From the NCBI GenBank assembly GCA_900317795.1, contig ONIF01000001.1, forward strand, positions 1 to 25,473: a DNA stretch of 25,473 nucleotides. Reading direction: 5' to 3'. Source of the DNA: an uncultured Eubacteriales bacterium (GTDB lineage Bacteria > Bacillota > Clostridia > Oscillospirales > Acutalibacteraceae). Position numbers and translations under genes: made by a program. Shown piece after piece: positions 8,348 through 15,286 of this stretch. The number at the start of each line of letters is the position of its first letter. Position 1 is the first letter of the stretch. The notes below the pieces were generated by a model. The model had not been told where the DNA came from and made no database searches. It saw only the letters and a program-made list of their open reading frames with translations.

Positions 8348-8774
8348 TTTTTCCCCGAGCGGTCGGGTTATGACCTACTGCTTCACGAGCCAATGGGGCT
8401 TTTATCATACAACCCTCCACGCTCTGCCATTCCCAACCGATTCCTTTTTCTTTATCATATTCTTCCAATGCCATTGCCCACAATTTCTCAAAAAAACCCA
8501 CTGCTTCCCATTCCTGAAAATACTTGTGCAGACTGCTGCCCGCTCCGTATTCTTTGGGTACGGCTTTCCATTGGCACCCTGTTCTTAAAACATAGAGAAT
8601 TCCTTCCAATACCTTTCGGGGCGGTATTGGTTTTCTGCCTTGACCGGGCTTGTTCTTGTATGTTTTATTTTCATCTCTTTGTCTTTTGGGAATCTCATCT
8701 TTCACTTTTTCCCATAACTCATCTGACAGCGTCCAGGAGCGACTGTATCTCTTTTTTTCTATATTTTTCTTCAT
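8319..8774 (-). CDS. IS transposase, N-terminal frame (orfA)
   Basis: The 151-residue frame has the DUF4096-like N-terminal part of IS5-type transposases: SDELWEKVKDEIP, GRKPIPPRKVLEGILYVLRTGCQWKAVP split across the helix-rich domain, and WQSVEGCMIKAPLAREAVG. Relatives as I recall them read QSIDG or QSMDG, so the first catalytic Asp appears replaced by Glu here. The ATG at 8774 is chosen over one seven codons upstream because AAGGAAGGTG stands 6 bases before it. The frame ends 13 codons after departing from the family sequence at the A6G3 run. Confidence 0.8.
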   Translation of the reverse strand: MKKNIEKKRYSRSWTLSDELWEKVKDEIPKRQRDENKTYKNKPGQGRKPIPPRKVLEGILYVLRTGCQWKAVPKEYGAGSSLHKYFQEWEAVGFFEKLWAMALEEYDKEKGIGWEWQSVEGCMIKAPLAREAVGHNPTARGKNGNQTEYSD

Positions 8775-8845
8775 CTTTGTCACCTTCCTTATCAAAACTA
8801 TATCGAAATTATTATATCATACTTTTTATTTACGGACAAGTTCTA

Positions 8846-9013
8846 AAACTTATCGAACAAGACAAAATGTCACTTATCAAAGGTTTCAAGGATAAAGACG
8901 GCAGCAAAGAATTTGATGCTTATCTTGTTGTCGATAAGATAGCGAAGAAAATTATATTTGAGTTTCCTGCAAAAAATAAAGCTACTTACTGTCAACTCAA
9001 TATCAGTAAGTAG
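8846..9013 (+). pseudogene. C-terminal stump of a type IA DNA topoisomerase (TopB-like)
   Basis: Directly right of the insertion sequence, 55 codons in frame read KLIEQDKMSLIKGFKDKDG, then SKEFDAYLVVDKIAKKIIFE, then FP. This matches what I recall of the last segment of topoisomerase III proteins carried by Firmicute conjugative elements (the LIKGF...FDAYLV...FEF module). There is no start codon or catalytic domain; the rest is absent on the far side of the IS, so an IS-linked deletion probably removed it. The last dozen codons run into the terminator stem, so the original stop may also be lost. The identification is from memory and moderate. Confidence 0.55.
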
Positions 9014-9026
9014 CTTTATAATTTTT
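8977..9026. terminator. Bidirectional intrinsic terminator
   Basis: A perfect 15-bp stem (8977-8991 pairing with 9004-9018, arm TAAAGCTACTTACTG) with a 12-base loop is followed by ATAATTTTT on the plus strand and by a run of six T on the minus strand. It separates the plus-strand topoisomerase stump from the minus-strand epimerase-like gene and can serve both. Confidence 0.85.
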
Positions 9027-9028
9027 CA

Positions 9029-9484
9029 TTATGCAATATTATTTAGTTTATCAAGAATGTCTGAATCAACCGTCTTTTTCATTAATTCTTCATTTTCTAA
9101 ACTCGAATAAGTACTATCACACATATAAAATATGAAATCTTGTGTAATATTTAAGAAACCTATATTTTGTTTCAGTCGCTCAATACAATCTATTATCATT
9201 TCGCAAAATAATTCTTTAACAGTGGTTTTGTTTAAAACTTCTCCCGAATCAAGCAGTGAACGGATATGTTCATGTGTATATGCCGTTATGTCAAGAATGA
9301 CATCATAATGCTTTTCTTTGAGAGTATTTTTTAATTCCATTCTGTCACAGCATATCAGATTTACTCCGTCAATCTGTTTTCGGCTGCCACGATTGATTAC
9401 TGTTACATGATTACCCGATTTCACAAAATACTCTGCCGCAAATTTGCTGACAAATGTTGTACCGCCTGTAATTAAAATTTTCAT
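9029..9484 (-). pseudogene. Truncated, apparently chimeric NAD-dependent epimerase/dehydratase gene
   Basis: The first ~88 residues are the N-terminal Rossmann part of an extended short-chain dehydrogenase: MKILITGGTTFVSKFAAEYF, VTVINRGSR, then YDVILDITAYTHEHIRSLLD. After that the family sequence (catalytic YxxxK region and substrate domain) is missing, and an unrelated 60-residue tail rich in acidic and aromatic residues follows (FCEMIIDCIERLKQN, then DFIFYMCDSTYSSLENEELM). Total 151 residues against about 300 in the family. The nucleotide-binding GxxGxxG has Ser at its last Gly. The start at 9484 follows GGAGAG by 7 bases and lies 16 bases after the upstream gene. It looks like an in-frame join left by a deletion, so enzyme activity is unlikely. 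Confidence 0.65.
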
Positions 9485-9500
9485 AAAATTCTCTCCGTTG

Positions 9501-11414
9501 TCAAACATCATTTTTTCTTATGATTTTCTTATACTTTCCTATTGGCAATGCCAATTCCGACTCCGATTTTTCTGCAATATCCGCAACCGTTACAACGGTT
9601 TCTCCTCTGTCCGTCATAACTATCACTTCATCGCCTATATTGATTCCCTCAATTCCAAGTATGTAATCATATCTCTTTCCGCCGTCATTGAAATATACCG
9701 ATGCGAATTTATATTTTTTGCCTGTTTCCCTTTTGGGTGACGTGAAATAATATTCTCCCTTTATAACAGCCGTCAGCTTATCGCCTAAATAAAATTTTTC
9801 CCCGTCTATTCTGTCAAAATATATCAAGTCATCAATATTTTCAACACCGCTGACCGAAAACCTTTTCACAGTAAAACTTACACTTTCCATCATTCCGCAA
9901 AAGCCTGTTTCTGTTTCAGTCAAAAACATTTTCGGTGGATATTTTTCGTCTTTAAATGGAGCTATTCTTATAATTATCTTTGCATTGCCATCTTTAAGGA
10001 GCTTTATTTTCATTTGCAGTTTTCTGTATTTTTTAAGATAACCGTTCAAAAAATCACACAAATATATCATCATTGCTGTCTTTTTTCTTTTCGGCATTTT
10101 CTCCGTTAATTTATTAAGTTCCTTTCGGATATTCTCCGCAACGGAAACATCACCGTAATAGTCATACTGCAAACGTCTTTTTATCGCAAAATCTGCCTGC
10201 AAGTAACACTCGTAAACGCTATCCGCACGGTATCTCTCTTTATAATAATTTCCCAATCTCAAAGCTATATCAGCAAATTTGCAGTCAAAATTGCCTTTTT
10301 TTATATATTCGATATTTTCTCTGTACAGCTCCGCTAAAATGCTTTCGGCTATATCTTTGTTCTGCTTTACATACAAGCCTTTCCAATACATATCAGCAAG
10401 CTTGTATCTCGATTCATAATAACCGCCTGCCGCACCTATCGAAAAATACTTGAAAGCCTCCTCATAATGCGGTTCACCGTTCCAACATCTGCCGTAATAA
10501 TAGATATATCCCAAAGTATTCGCATACATAGGTTCACCTGTCAATTCATACAGCTTTAACATACAGTCCAGTGACGTTTCCCAATCACATTCATAAGCCG
10601 CATTTCCTCCGTAACAGCCATATCCAAGACACCTCAACGCTGTTATATCATTCTTTTCGCTCATTTCACCGACGAATTTCCTGTATATTTCCAACTCTCT
10701 TTTGCTTGACTTTTTCAGCCTGTCATCATTATCAACGGATTTTATAAAATAAACTTTTTCATTATCGGTGTAATGCCTTTCCTCAATGGGCTTTTCCTCA
10801 TCTTCAAGATAATTCTCAAGCATAGATATATTTTCATCCAGCCCTTTATAAAATTCATCACTGCTATACTCGAAAATATCATTCAGCCATGCAATAATTT
10901 CAGCAATTTTATCTCCCCTGTCGGGCAGAAACGAAACCATCTCGACATCATCGGGAGTTTCTTCCAAAATAATTACTTCATCTTCAAATTCCAATCCAAA
11001 TCCAAATCCATCATAATATTCATCGTACTTATAAAAATAATGATATAAATGCTTATACCATTCATCATAAATTGTATCACTGTCATATTCATGTTTCTTG
11101 ATATTACGCATAGCCGTCAATATATCATCTGTTGTCATTCTGTACGGTTCTTTGAAAAATACATCAGCGTGTTTGTCTGCTTCTTCCGTAATAACAGACC
11201 ATTTTTCCTCAAATCTGATAAATTTTTTTACCTGTTCAGCAGTCAGATAATATGGCGGTATCATTTCCAACTTATCAACGGAAACATTTGTATTTTCCCA
11301 ACTGTCATCATTGAATATAACTGCATATTTCGCTGTCAATCTGACAATTCTTCCATAATATTCTTTGTTTCTTTTTAAATACTTTACTTTGTCACCTGTT
11401 TTCAGTTCTGACAT
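9501..11414 (-). CDS. Sel1/TPR-repeat protein with SH3-like ends, function unknown
   Basis: A 637-residue cytoplasmic protein with no signal peptide. Residues 1-50 (LKTGDKVKYLKRNKEYYGRI, VRLTAKYAVIF) look like a small SH3/KOW-type barrel. Residues 100-210 are very acidic and tyrosine-rich. About 255-400 holds Sel1-like repeats (ANTLGYIYYYGRCWNG, EEAFKYFSIGAAGGYYESRY, LADMYWKGLYV), which usually mediate protein contacts. Residues 540-620 form another beta-rich segment (GINIGDEVIVMTDRGETVVT). The start at 11414 is chosen over a farther upstream frame because AAAGGAGTT lies 8 bases before it. It is co-oriented with, and 16 bases from, the broken epimerase gene. I do not recognise a specific function. 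Confidence 0.8.
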   Translation of the reverse strand: MSELKTGDKVKYLKRNKEYYGRIVRLTAKYAVIFNDDSWENTNVSVDKLEMIPPYYLTAEQVKKFIRFEEKWSVITEEADKHADVFFKEPYRMTTDDILTAMRNIKKHEYDSDTIYDEWYKHLYHYFYKYDEYYDGFGFGLEFEDEVIILEETPDDVEMVSFLPDRGDKIAEIIAWLNDIFEYSSDEFYKGLDENISMLENYLEDEEKPIEERHYTDNEKVYFIKSVDNDDRLKKSSKRELEIYRKFVGEMSEKNDITALRCLGYGCYGGNAAYECDWETSLDCMLKLYELTGEPMYANTLGYIYYYGRCWNGEPHYEEAFKYFSIGAAGGYYESRYKLADMYWKGLYVKQNKDIAESILAELYRENIEYIKKGNFDCKFADIALRLGNYYKERYRADSVYECYLQADFAIKRRLQYDYYGDVSVAENIRKELNKLTEKMPKRKKTAMMIYLCDFLNGYLKKYRKLQMKIKLLKDGNAKIIIRIAPFKDEKYPPKMFLTETETGFCGMMESVSFTVKRFSVSGVENIDDLIYFDRIDGEKFYLGDKLTAVIKGEYYFTSPKRETGKKYKFASVYFNDGGKRYDYILGIEGINIGDEVIVMTDRGETVVTVADIAEKSESELALPIGKYKKIIRKNDV

Positions 11415-11450
11415 GAAAACAACTCCTTTCAAATCGCATTTCTCAACAAT

Positions 11451-11479
11451 ATTGTAATATAAATCTGTCATTTCTTCAA
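11451..11479 (-). promoter_or_regulatory. Promoter of the Sel1-repeat gene
   Basis: On the minus strand TTGAAG (11479-11474) and TACAAT (11456-11451) are 17 bases apart, placing a start near 11444, about 30 bases before the ATG. The palindrome ACAATATTGT (11446-11455) overlaps the -10 box. Confidence 0.6.
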
Positions 11480-11511
11480 GTATTTCAATAGATTGATGAA
11501 AATTATTTTTG

Positions 11512-11835
11512 TCAAATACTCAACTTAATTTCTTCTGCAATGTTGATAATGGTTTTCCCGATTTTTTCTGCATATTTTATGGTTTTATATGCTCCGCCGC
11601 TTTGGTGCTGAATGCAGGAAATAACCATATCACTTCGGTCAACCATTGCCCTGTTTCTGATTTGAATGGCTGCTTTAAAATATGCCCTTGACGATTTCTC
11701 GCATATTTCCACTTCATCATAGTATTCAAGAAAGGCTTGTTCATTGTTCGTAAATTCAGCCCTCGTTAAAGGAGATATTCCAAATGAAATAATACTAACT
11801 ACTATATCTTTGATTATGTCTATAATAAACGCAGG
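11512..11835 (-). pseudogene. C-terminal stump of a SLOG/DUF1273-like protein
   Basis: A frame open from the stop at 11836-11838 encodes 107 residues. Its C-terminal half, IRNRAMVDRSDMVISCIQHQ followed by SGGAYKTIKYAEKIGKTIIN, resembles the end of DUF1273/YpsA-type SLOG proteins (IxxRNxxMVDxSDxVIAxV...GGAxKTxxYAxxxGKxIIN). A GTG at 11712 could give a 66-residue product, but homologous-looking sequence (NNEQAFLEYYDEVEICEKS) continues upstream of it and there is no ribosome site, so this is best read as a gene that lost its 5' part. SLOG-family genes are frequent on mobile elements. Confidence 0.6.
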
Positions 11836-11857
11836 TCATTGAAGTCCCATTTGTTAC

Positions 11858-12037
11858 CTATATACTATGTACCAATACTCTTACATGTAACCTTTGGATA
11901 TTATAACCGCCTGCCGTAATACTTTCTATACAAGTAATGCCCTCTTTTCCTATAACCGTTCCATTCAGGACTGTAAAGCCACCTGTTCCAACAGAAGCAC
12001 GAACGTTACTCCAGTCTGTTATTTCTCGTAAAACCTT
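11858..12037 (-). pseudogene. Unidentified C-terminal gene stump
   Basis: Read on the minus strand, one frame is open for 59 codons between stops and has no ATG. It reads as well-formed protein: REITDWSNVRASVGTGGFTV, then LNGTVIGKEGITCIESITAG, then GYNIQRLHVRVLVHSI. Its composition and the balanced beta-like pattern argue for a real coding remnant rather than a chance frame. I do not recognise the family. It lies just upstream of the SLOG-like stump, in the same orientation. Confidence 0.35.
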
Positions 12038-12067
12038 TTAATGTCCAATGATTCGCTGTTTATGGTA

Positions 12068-12096
12068 ATGACAATTATTATCAAGAGTGTTATACT
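12068..12096 (+). promoter_or_regulatory. Promoter of the XRE regulator gene
   Basis: ATGACA (12068-12073) and TATACT (12091-12096) are 17 bases apart. The predicted transcript start near 12103 leaves only a short leader carrying GAGGTGA before the ATG at 12116. Confidence 0.7.
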
Positions 12097-12115
12097 ACAT
12101 ACGAGGTGATGATTT

Positions 12116-12613
12116 ATGGATATTATAAAAACAGGAGAGTTCATCGCAAAATTAAGAAAAGACAAAGGCTTAACACAAGAACAGCTTGGAGATAAGATGG
12201 GTGTAACCAATAAAACAGTATCTCGTTGGGAAACCGGAAAGTATCTTCCACCTGCTGATATTCTTCTCTTAATGAGTGAATTATTTGATGTGAGCATAAA
12301 TGAACTGCTTTCGGGTCAAAGACTTTCAGATGAAGAATACAAACAAACTGCCGAAAAAAATCTGACAGAAGTAATCAAAAGCAGTAGTTTCACTATTAAA
12401 GACGAGATTGATTTCTTTAAGAAAAAATGGTTGAAAGATCATATCTTTTATATGATTGTTATAGGAATATGCATTTTAGGCGTATTGGCTACCGGTATTA
12501 TTTTTCAAAATCCAATTCTTTGCTCGTTTTCTGTTATCCTATTGCTTTTGGGACACATTTGGAGATATAATACAATGATGGCTTACGTAGAAAAGCATAT
12601 ATACGATAAATAA
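12116..12613 (+). CDS. XRE-family transcriptional regulator with C-terminal membrane segments
   Basis: The 165-residue protein opens with an XRE helix-turn-helix, residues ~6-65: KLRKDKGLTQEQLGDKMGVT then NKTVSRWETGKYLPP, ending INELLSG. A linker follows, then two hydrophobic stretches near 113-131 (HIFYMIVIGICILGVLATG) and 135-150, so the regulator is probably membrane-attached. Such proteins are common in clostridia; the signal sensed is unknown. GAGGTGA stands 7 bases before the ATG. It is a single-gene unit with its own promoter and terminator. Confidence 0.9.
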   Translation: MDIIKTGEFIAKLRKDKGLTQEQLGDKMGVTNKTVSRWETGKYLPPADILLLMSELFDVSINELLSGQRLSDEEYKQTAEKNLTEVIKSSSFTIKDEIDFFKKKWLKDHIFYMIVIGICILGVLATGIIFQNPILCSFSVILLLLGHIWRYNTMMAYVEKHIYDK

Positions 12614-12661
12614 ATATTATATCCATTTCTTTCCTAACGGCAAACAGGCATAAAGAAAGAA

Positions 12662-12710
12662 GTCAACAGGTCAACAAGACGGTTGTCCTGCTGTGACCTG
12701 TTGACCTTTT
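12662..12710 (+). terminator. Terminator of the XRE gene
   Basis: GTCAACAGGTCA (12662-12673) pairs perfectly over 12 bp with TGACCTGTTGAC (12694-12705), with a small inner stem ACAA/TTGT in the loop, followed by CTTTT. Confidence 0.75.
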
Positions 12711-12727
12711 GAAACTTCGGCAAAAAT

Positions 12728-12762
12728 AAAAATGATGTGCTTTGACAAAACAAAACACATCA
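12728..12762 (-). terminator. Terminator of the tRNA-Arg gene
   Basis: On the minus strand TGATGTGTTTTG (12762-12751) pairs with CAAAGCACATCA (12744-12733), 12 bp with one G-T pair and a 6-base loop. T-rich sequence TTTTTATTTTT follows at once. It begins 5 bases after the tRNA 3' end. Confidence 0.85.
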
Positions 12763-12767
12763 CTGAA

Positions 12768-12841
12768 CACGCCGAAAGGGACTCGAACCCCCGACCTACT
12801 GGTTCGTAGCCAGTCACTCTATCCAACTGAGCTATCGGCGC
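12768..12841 (-). tRNA. tRNA-Arg(ACG)
   Basis: A 74-base cloverleaf. Acceptor GCGCCGA (12841-12835) pairs with TCGGCGT (12775-12769) with a G-U at the end pair. The anticodon stem ACTGG/CCAGT encloses loop CTACGAA with anticodon ACG at 12807-12805. The T loop is TTCGAGT. The discriminator is G and CCA is not encoded. The wobble A would be edited to inosine by TadA. Its 3' end faces the remnant-rich region to the left. Confidence 0.95.
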
Positions 12842-12868
12842 ATATAACCTTTATCAGACTACCCAAGT

Positions 12869-12897
12869 ATTATAACATATCATTTTAAAAATTGCAA
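12869..12897 (-). promoter_or_regulatory. Promoter of the tRNA-Arg gene
   Basis: On the minus strand TTGCAA (12897-12892) and TATAAT (12874-12869) are 17 bases apart, about 27 bases before the tRNA 5' end. Confidence 0.85.
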
Positions 12898-12935
12898 GGG
12901 GTTTTTGAAAAAAATTTAAATCCCATTATAATAGA

Positions 12936-12964
12936 TTGACTTTTTTATGTGCGGATAATATAAT
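12936..12964 (+). promoter_or_regulatory. Promoter of the CmpB-like gene
   Basis: TTGACT (12936-12941) and TATAAT (12959-12964) are 17 bases apart. Transcription would start only about 14 bases before the ATG, just ahead of the ribosome site AGGGGGAG. It diverges from the tRNA promoter. Confidence 0.85.
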
Positions 12965-12984
12965 GTCAGCAGGGGGAGAAAGTG

Positions 12985-13725
12985 ATGAATGTATTTTTAG
13001 TATTTGCATTTTTATTTTTCATAGGTTCAACGTTCGGGTGGGTACTTGAATTGTTTTACAGACGTTTCTTTTCACGGAATAATCCCGATAGAAAATGGAT
13101 CAATCCCGGGTTTTGCACAGGTCCGTATTTACCGCTGTACGGAACGGGACTTTGTTTTTTATTCATGATAGCTTCCGTTCAAAGATACATAAATTTTGGG
13201 AATTATTATGTTAATATAGCTTTTCTTCTGGTGTCGATGGCGGCAGCTATGACGGTTATAGAATATATTGCGGGAATTATGATGTTAAAAAACTCTCATA
13301 TAAGGCTTTGGGACTACTCTCAGGAATGGGCGAATATTCAAGGTGTGATATGCCCCAAATTCTCGTTTTACTGGGGCATTCTGGGGGCAGTATATTATTT
13401 CTTTATACACCCGTATATTATAGACGCACTATATTGGTTGGCAGAAAATCTTGCATTTTCCTTTGTCATTGGAATGTTTTTCGGAGTGTTCATCATAGAC
13501 GCAGTCAACTCTACACAGCTTATTGCGAAATTGAAAAAGCTGTCTGATGAATATGAGGTTGTTGTTCGTTATGAAGAATTGAAATCGCATATACGCAGTT
13601 TTCAGGATAAGCAAAAAAGCAAATACAATTTTTTCCGTCCGCTTTACTCGGAACTCAGCCTTTCCGAACATATCCGTGATTTGAAACAGTCGTTTGAAAA
13701 AATAGGTGATATAGTTAAAAAATAA
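12985..13725 (+). CDS. CmpB-type putative ABC-transporter permease (PF06541 family)
   Basis: A 246-residue integral membrane protein with the family's conserved N-terminal pattern: GSTFGWVLELFYRRFFS, then NPGFCTGPYLPLYGTG. Hydrophobic segments lie near residues 3-22, 48-66, 72-100, 125-145 and 150-172, followed by a charged cytoplasmic tail from ~180. The family name reflects a proposed ABC-type role that has little experimental support, so the function is open. ATG at 12985 is preferred to GTG at 12982 by spacing from AGGGGGAG. It is monocistronic. Confidence 0.8.
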   Translation: MNVFLVFAFLFFIGSTFGWVLELFYRRFFSRNNPDRKWINPGFCTGPYLPLYGTGLCFLFMIASVQRYINFGNYYVNIAFLLVSMAAAMTVIEYIAGIMMLKNSHIRLWDYSQEWANIQGVICPKFSFYWGILGAVYYFFIHPYIIDALYWLAENLAFSFVIGMFFGVFIIDAVNSTQLIAKLKKLSDEYEVVVRYEELKSHIRSFQDKQKSKYNFFRPLYSELSLSEHIRDLKQSFEKIGDIVKK

Positions 13726-13728
13726 AGT

Positions 13729-13771
13729 CTGACCGTGTGACATTCAAAATGCTGCACGGTCAGTATTTTTT
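13729..13771. terminator. Bidirectional terminator between convergent genes
   Basis: CTGACCGTG (13729-13737) pairs with CACGGTCAG (13755-13763). TATTTTTT follows on the plus strand and a T-rich tract follows on the minus strand. It lies 3 bases after the CmpB-like stop and abuts the stop of the convergent DUF1294 gene. Confidence 0.85.
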
Positions 13772-14051
13772 ACTTTAAAAGCATATAAATTCCTATTGCG
13801 GCAAGTACTTCACATATAAATATAATGGGTATGCCTATCATAAAACGTTTATGTTTCGTTTTGTGATGTATAGCGTGCATTGTAATATACATGGTGATAC
13901 AGCCGCTTAATGCCGCAACTGTAAAAAGAGTTTTTTCGGGTATTCTCCATTTTTTCCTTTTGGCAGCTTCCTTGTCCTTTACTGTTATTACTACCGCAAT
14001 GATATTTATTACAACAGCGTATATGATTATCAAAATATGATACCATTCCAT
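13770..14051 (-). CDS. DUF1294 membrane protein
   Basis: A 93-residue protein with the DUF1294 pattern: an N-terminal membrane helix (ILIIIYAVVINIIAVVIT), the cytoplasmic loop DKEAAKRKKWRIPEKTL, a second helix, then HHKTKHKRFMIGIP and a last helix. Its function is unknown across the family. The start at 14051 is chosen over the ATG six codons upstream because AGGAGA sits 9 bases before it. It has its own promoter divergent from the GHL10 gene. Confidence 0.85.
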   Translation of the reverse strand: MEWYHILIIIYAVVINIIAVVITVKDKEAAKRKKWRIPEKTLFTVAALSGCITMYITMHAIHHKTKHKRFMIGIPIIFICEVLAAIGIYMLLK

Positions 14052-14084
14052 TTGTATTTCTCCTGTCATTAAATCTATGCAGTT

Positions 14085-14113
14085 ATTATATATTTATATA
14101 TAAATAAAATCAA
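14085..14113 (-). promoter_or_regulatory. Promoter of the DUF1294 gene
   Basis: On the minus strand TTGATT (14113-14108) and TATAAT (14090-14085) are 17 bases apart. The interval is almost pure A/T and also lies upstream of the divergent GHL10 gene, for which I see no clear promoter of its own. Confidence 0.7.
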
Positions 14114-14125
14114 GGGTGTGTCTGC

Positions 14126-15286
14126 GTGAAATTTAAAAAAGTTTTTCTATCTTCCGTTTTAGCTGTCATTATTATTATGAGAGTTTTTTCCGTGCGTGCA
14201 TACAGTGCCTCCGAACAGTCCGAAATGCATGGTGTATGGATACCGTATATGTCACTTACGCTTTCCGAAAGTGAGAGAACAGAAAAAGGCTTTCAAGCAA
14301 AAATAAATGAAATGGCGGAGAAGTGTGCAAAGTACAATATCAATACGGCTGTTATACAGGTGCGACCTTTCAGTGATGCTATTTACCCGTCGGAAATATT
14401 TCCCTATTCCCATATCATAACGGGTACTCAGGGAATTGCACCCGATTTTAACCCACTTGAATATATTATCAAAAAATTCCATGAAAAAAATATTGCCGTT
14501 CATGCGTGGGTAAATCCTTTAAGGGTTTCAACAGGACAAACTCCCTCCTATATTGCCGAAAGCAATCCTGCAAAAAAATATCCCACTTTCACATATAAAG
14601 ACGGGATTTACTATGATGTATCATATCCCGAAGTCAGAAAACTCATTATTGACGGCATAGCAGAAATTGTGAAAAATTACGATATAGACGGGGTACAGCT
14701 TGATGATTATTTCTACCCGTCGGAAGATTTGGACTATGACAAAAAAAGCTATGACAACTATGCAAAATCCGTGAAAAGTGATTTTATTCCCGTATCTCAC
14801 GGAGAGTGGCGGAAGGCTAATATCAATATGCTTGTCGAGGGTATCTATTCAAAAATACACTCGCTGAAAAATAATGTCGTATTCGGAATATCCCCTCAAT
14901 GCAATTTTGACAACAATGAAAAAATAGGTGCTGATGTAAAAGTATGGTGTTCTCAGAAAGGGTATATCGATTATATCTGTCCTCAGATATATGTAAGCAA
15001 CAATCACCCGACATTTCCTTTCAATACCCTTGCGGACAGGTGGAAAGCTACCGTTACCAATTCCGATATAAAATTATATATGGGACTCGGCATTTATAAA
15101 GCAGGTTCTGACGCTGACAGCGGAACATGGCTTTTGAGTGATGACAATATCAAAAAGCAAATCGAATACACCCGTGACATCAATACAGACGGTTTTATGT
15201 TATATTCATACGATTATCTTGAAAGTGAACTTGCCGAAAAGGAAATTAAAAATGCCGTTGCCGTATATAAAAGAGTGGAGCAGTAA
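14126..15286 (+). CDS. Secreted GHL10-type (DUF187) glycosyl-hydrolase-like protein
   Basis: A 386-residue exported protein. Residues 1-28 form a signal peptide (SSVLAVIIIMRVFSVRAYSA). The rest is one TIM-barrel-like domain of the GHL10/DUF187 type: MHGVWIPYMSL, INTAVIQVRPFSDAIYPSE, HAWVNPLRVS at 126-135, and YDIDGVQLDDYFYP at 185-198 with acidic D188, D193 and D194 as candidate active-site residues. Relatives are thought to act on cell-wall or surface glycans, but the substrate is not established. The GTG start has GGGTG about 8 bases upstream. Its last codons are part of the inverted repeat at 15269-15321. Confidence 0.85.
   Translation: MKFKKVFLSSVLAVIIIMRVFSVRAYSASEQSEMHGVWIPYMSLTLSESERTEKGFQAKINEMAEKCAKYNINTAVIQVRPFSDAIYPSEIFPYSHIITGTQGIAPDFNPLEYIIKKFHEKNIAVHAWVNPLRVSTGQTPSYIAESNPAKKYPTFTYKDGIYYDVSYPEVRKLIIDGIAEIVKNYDIDGVQLDDYFYPSEDLDYDKKSYDNYAKSVKSDFIPVSHGEWRKANINMLVEGIYSKIHSLKNNVVFGISPQCNFDNNEKIGADVKVWCSQKGYIDYICPQIYVSNNHPTFPFNTLADRWKATVTNSDIKLYMGLGIYKAGSDADSGTWLLSDDNIKKQIEYTRDINTDGFMLYSYDYLESELAEKEIKNAVAVYKRVEQ

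Larger units (their letters stand above)
7898..8843 (-). mobile_element. IS5-family-like insertion sequence (IS427-type), 946 bp
   Basis: Two overlapping transposase frames lie between imperfect terminal inverted repeats of about 19 bp: GAGCTTATCCGCAAATTAA at 7898-7916, and GAACTTGTCCGTAAATAAA read on the minus strand from 8843 to 8825 (four mismatches). TA on each outer side (7896-7897 and 8844-8845) fits a 2-bp target duplication. The left end is 62 bp from the -35 box of the cas promoter, and the right end cuts exactly into a topoisomerase stump. The family call rests on the transposase ending (VVEVAHSFLNRFRKLL) and on terminal repeats recalled for IS427-like elements. Confidence 0.85.

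Noticed and set aside
8042..8845. Long plus-strand open frame across the insertion sequence
   Set aside because: It is antisense to the transposase frames and has no family resemblance; only its last 55 codons, right of the IS, look like real protein.
11512..11712. 66-residue gene starting at GTG 11712
   Set aside because: Family-like sequence continues upstream of the GTG in frame and no ribosome site precedes it; treated as the end of a broken gene.
12768..12800. Second copy of the tRNA-Arg 3' end as an attachment repeat within the window
   Set aside because: I looked for the T-arm and acceptor sequence elsewhere in the window and saw no copy.
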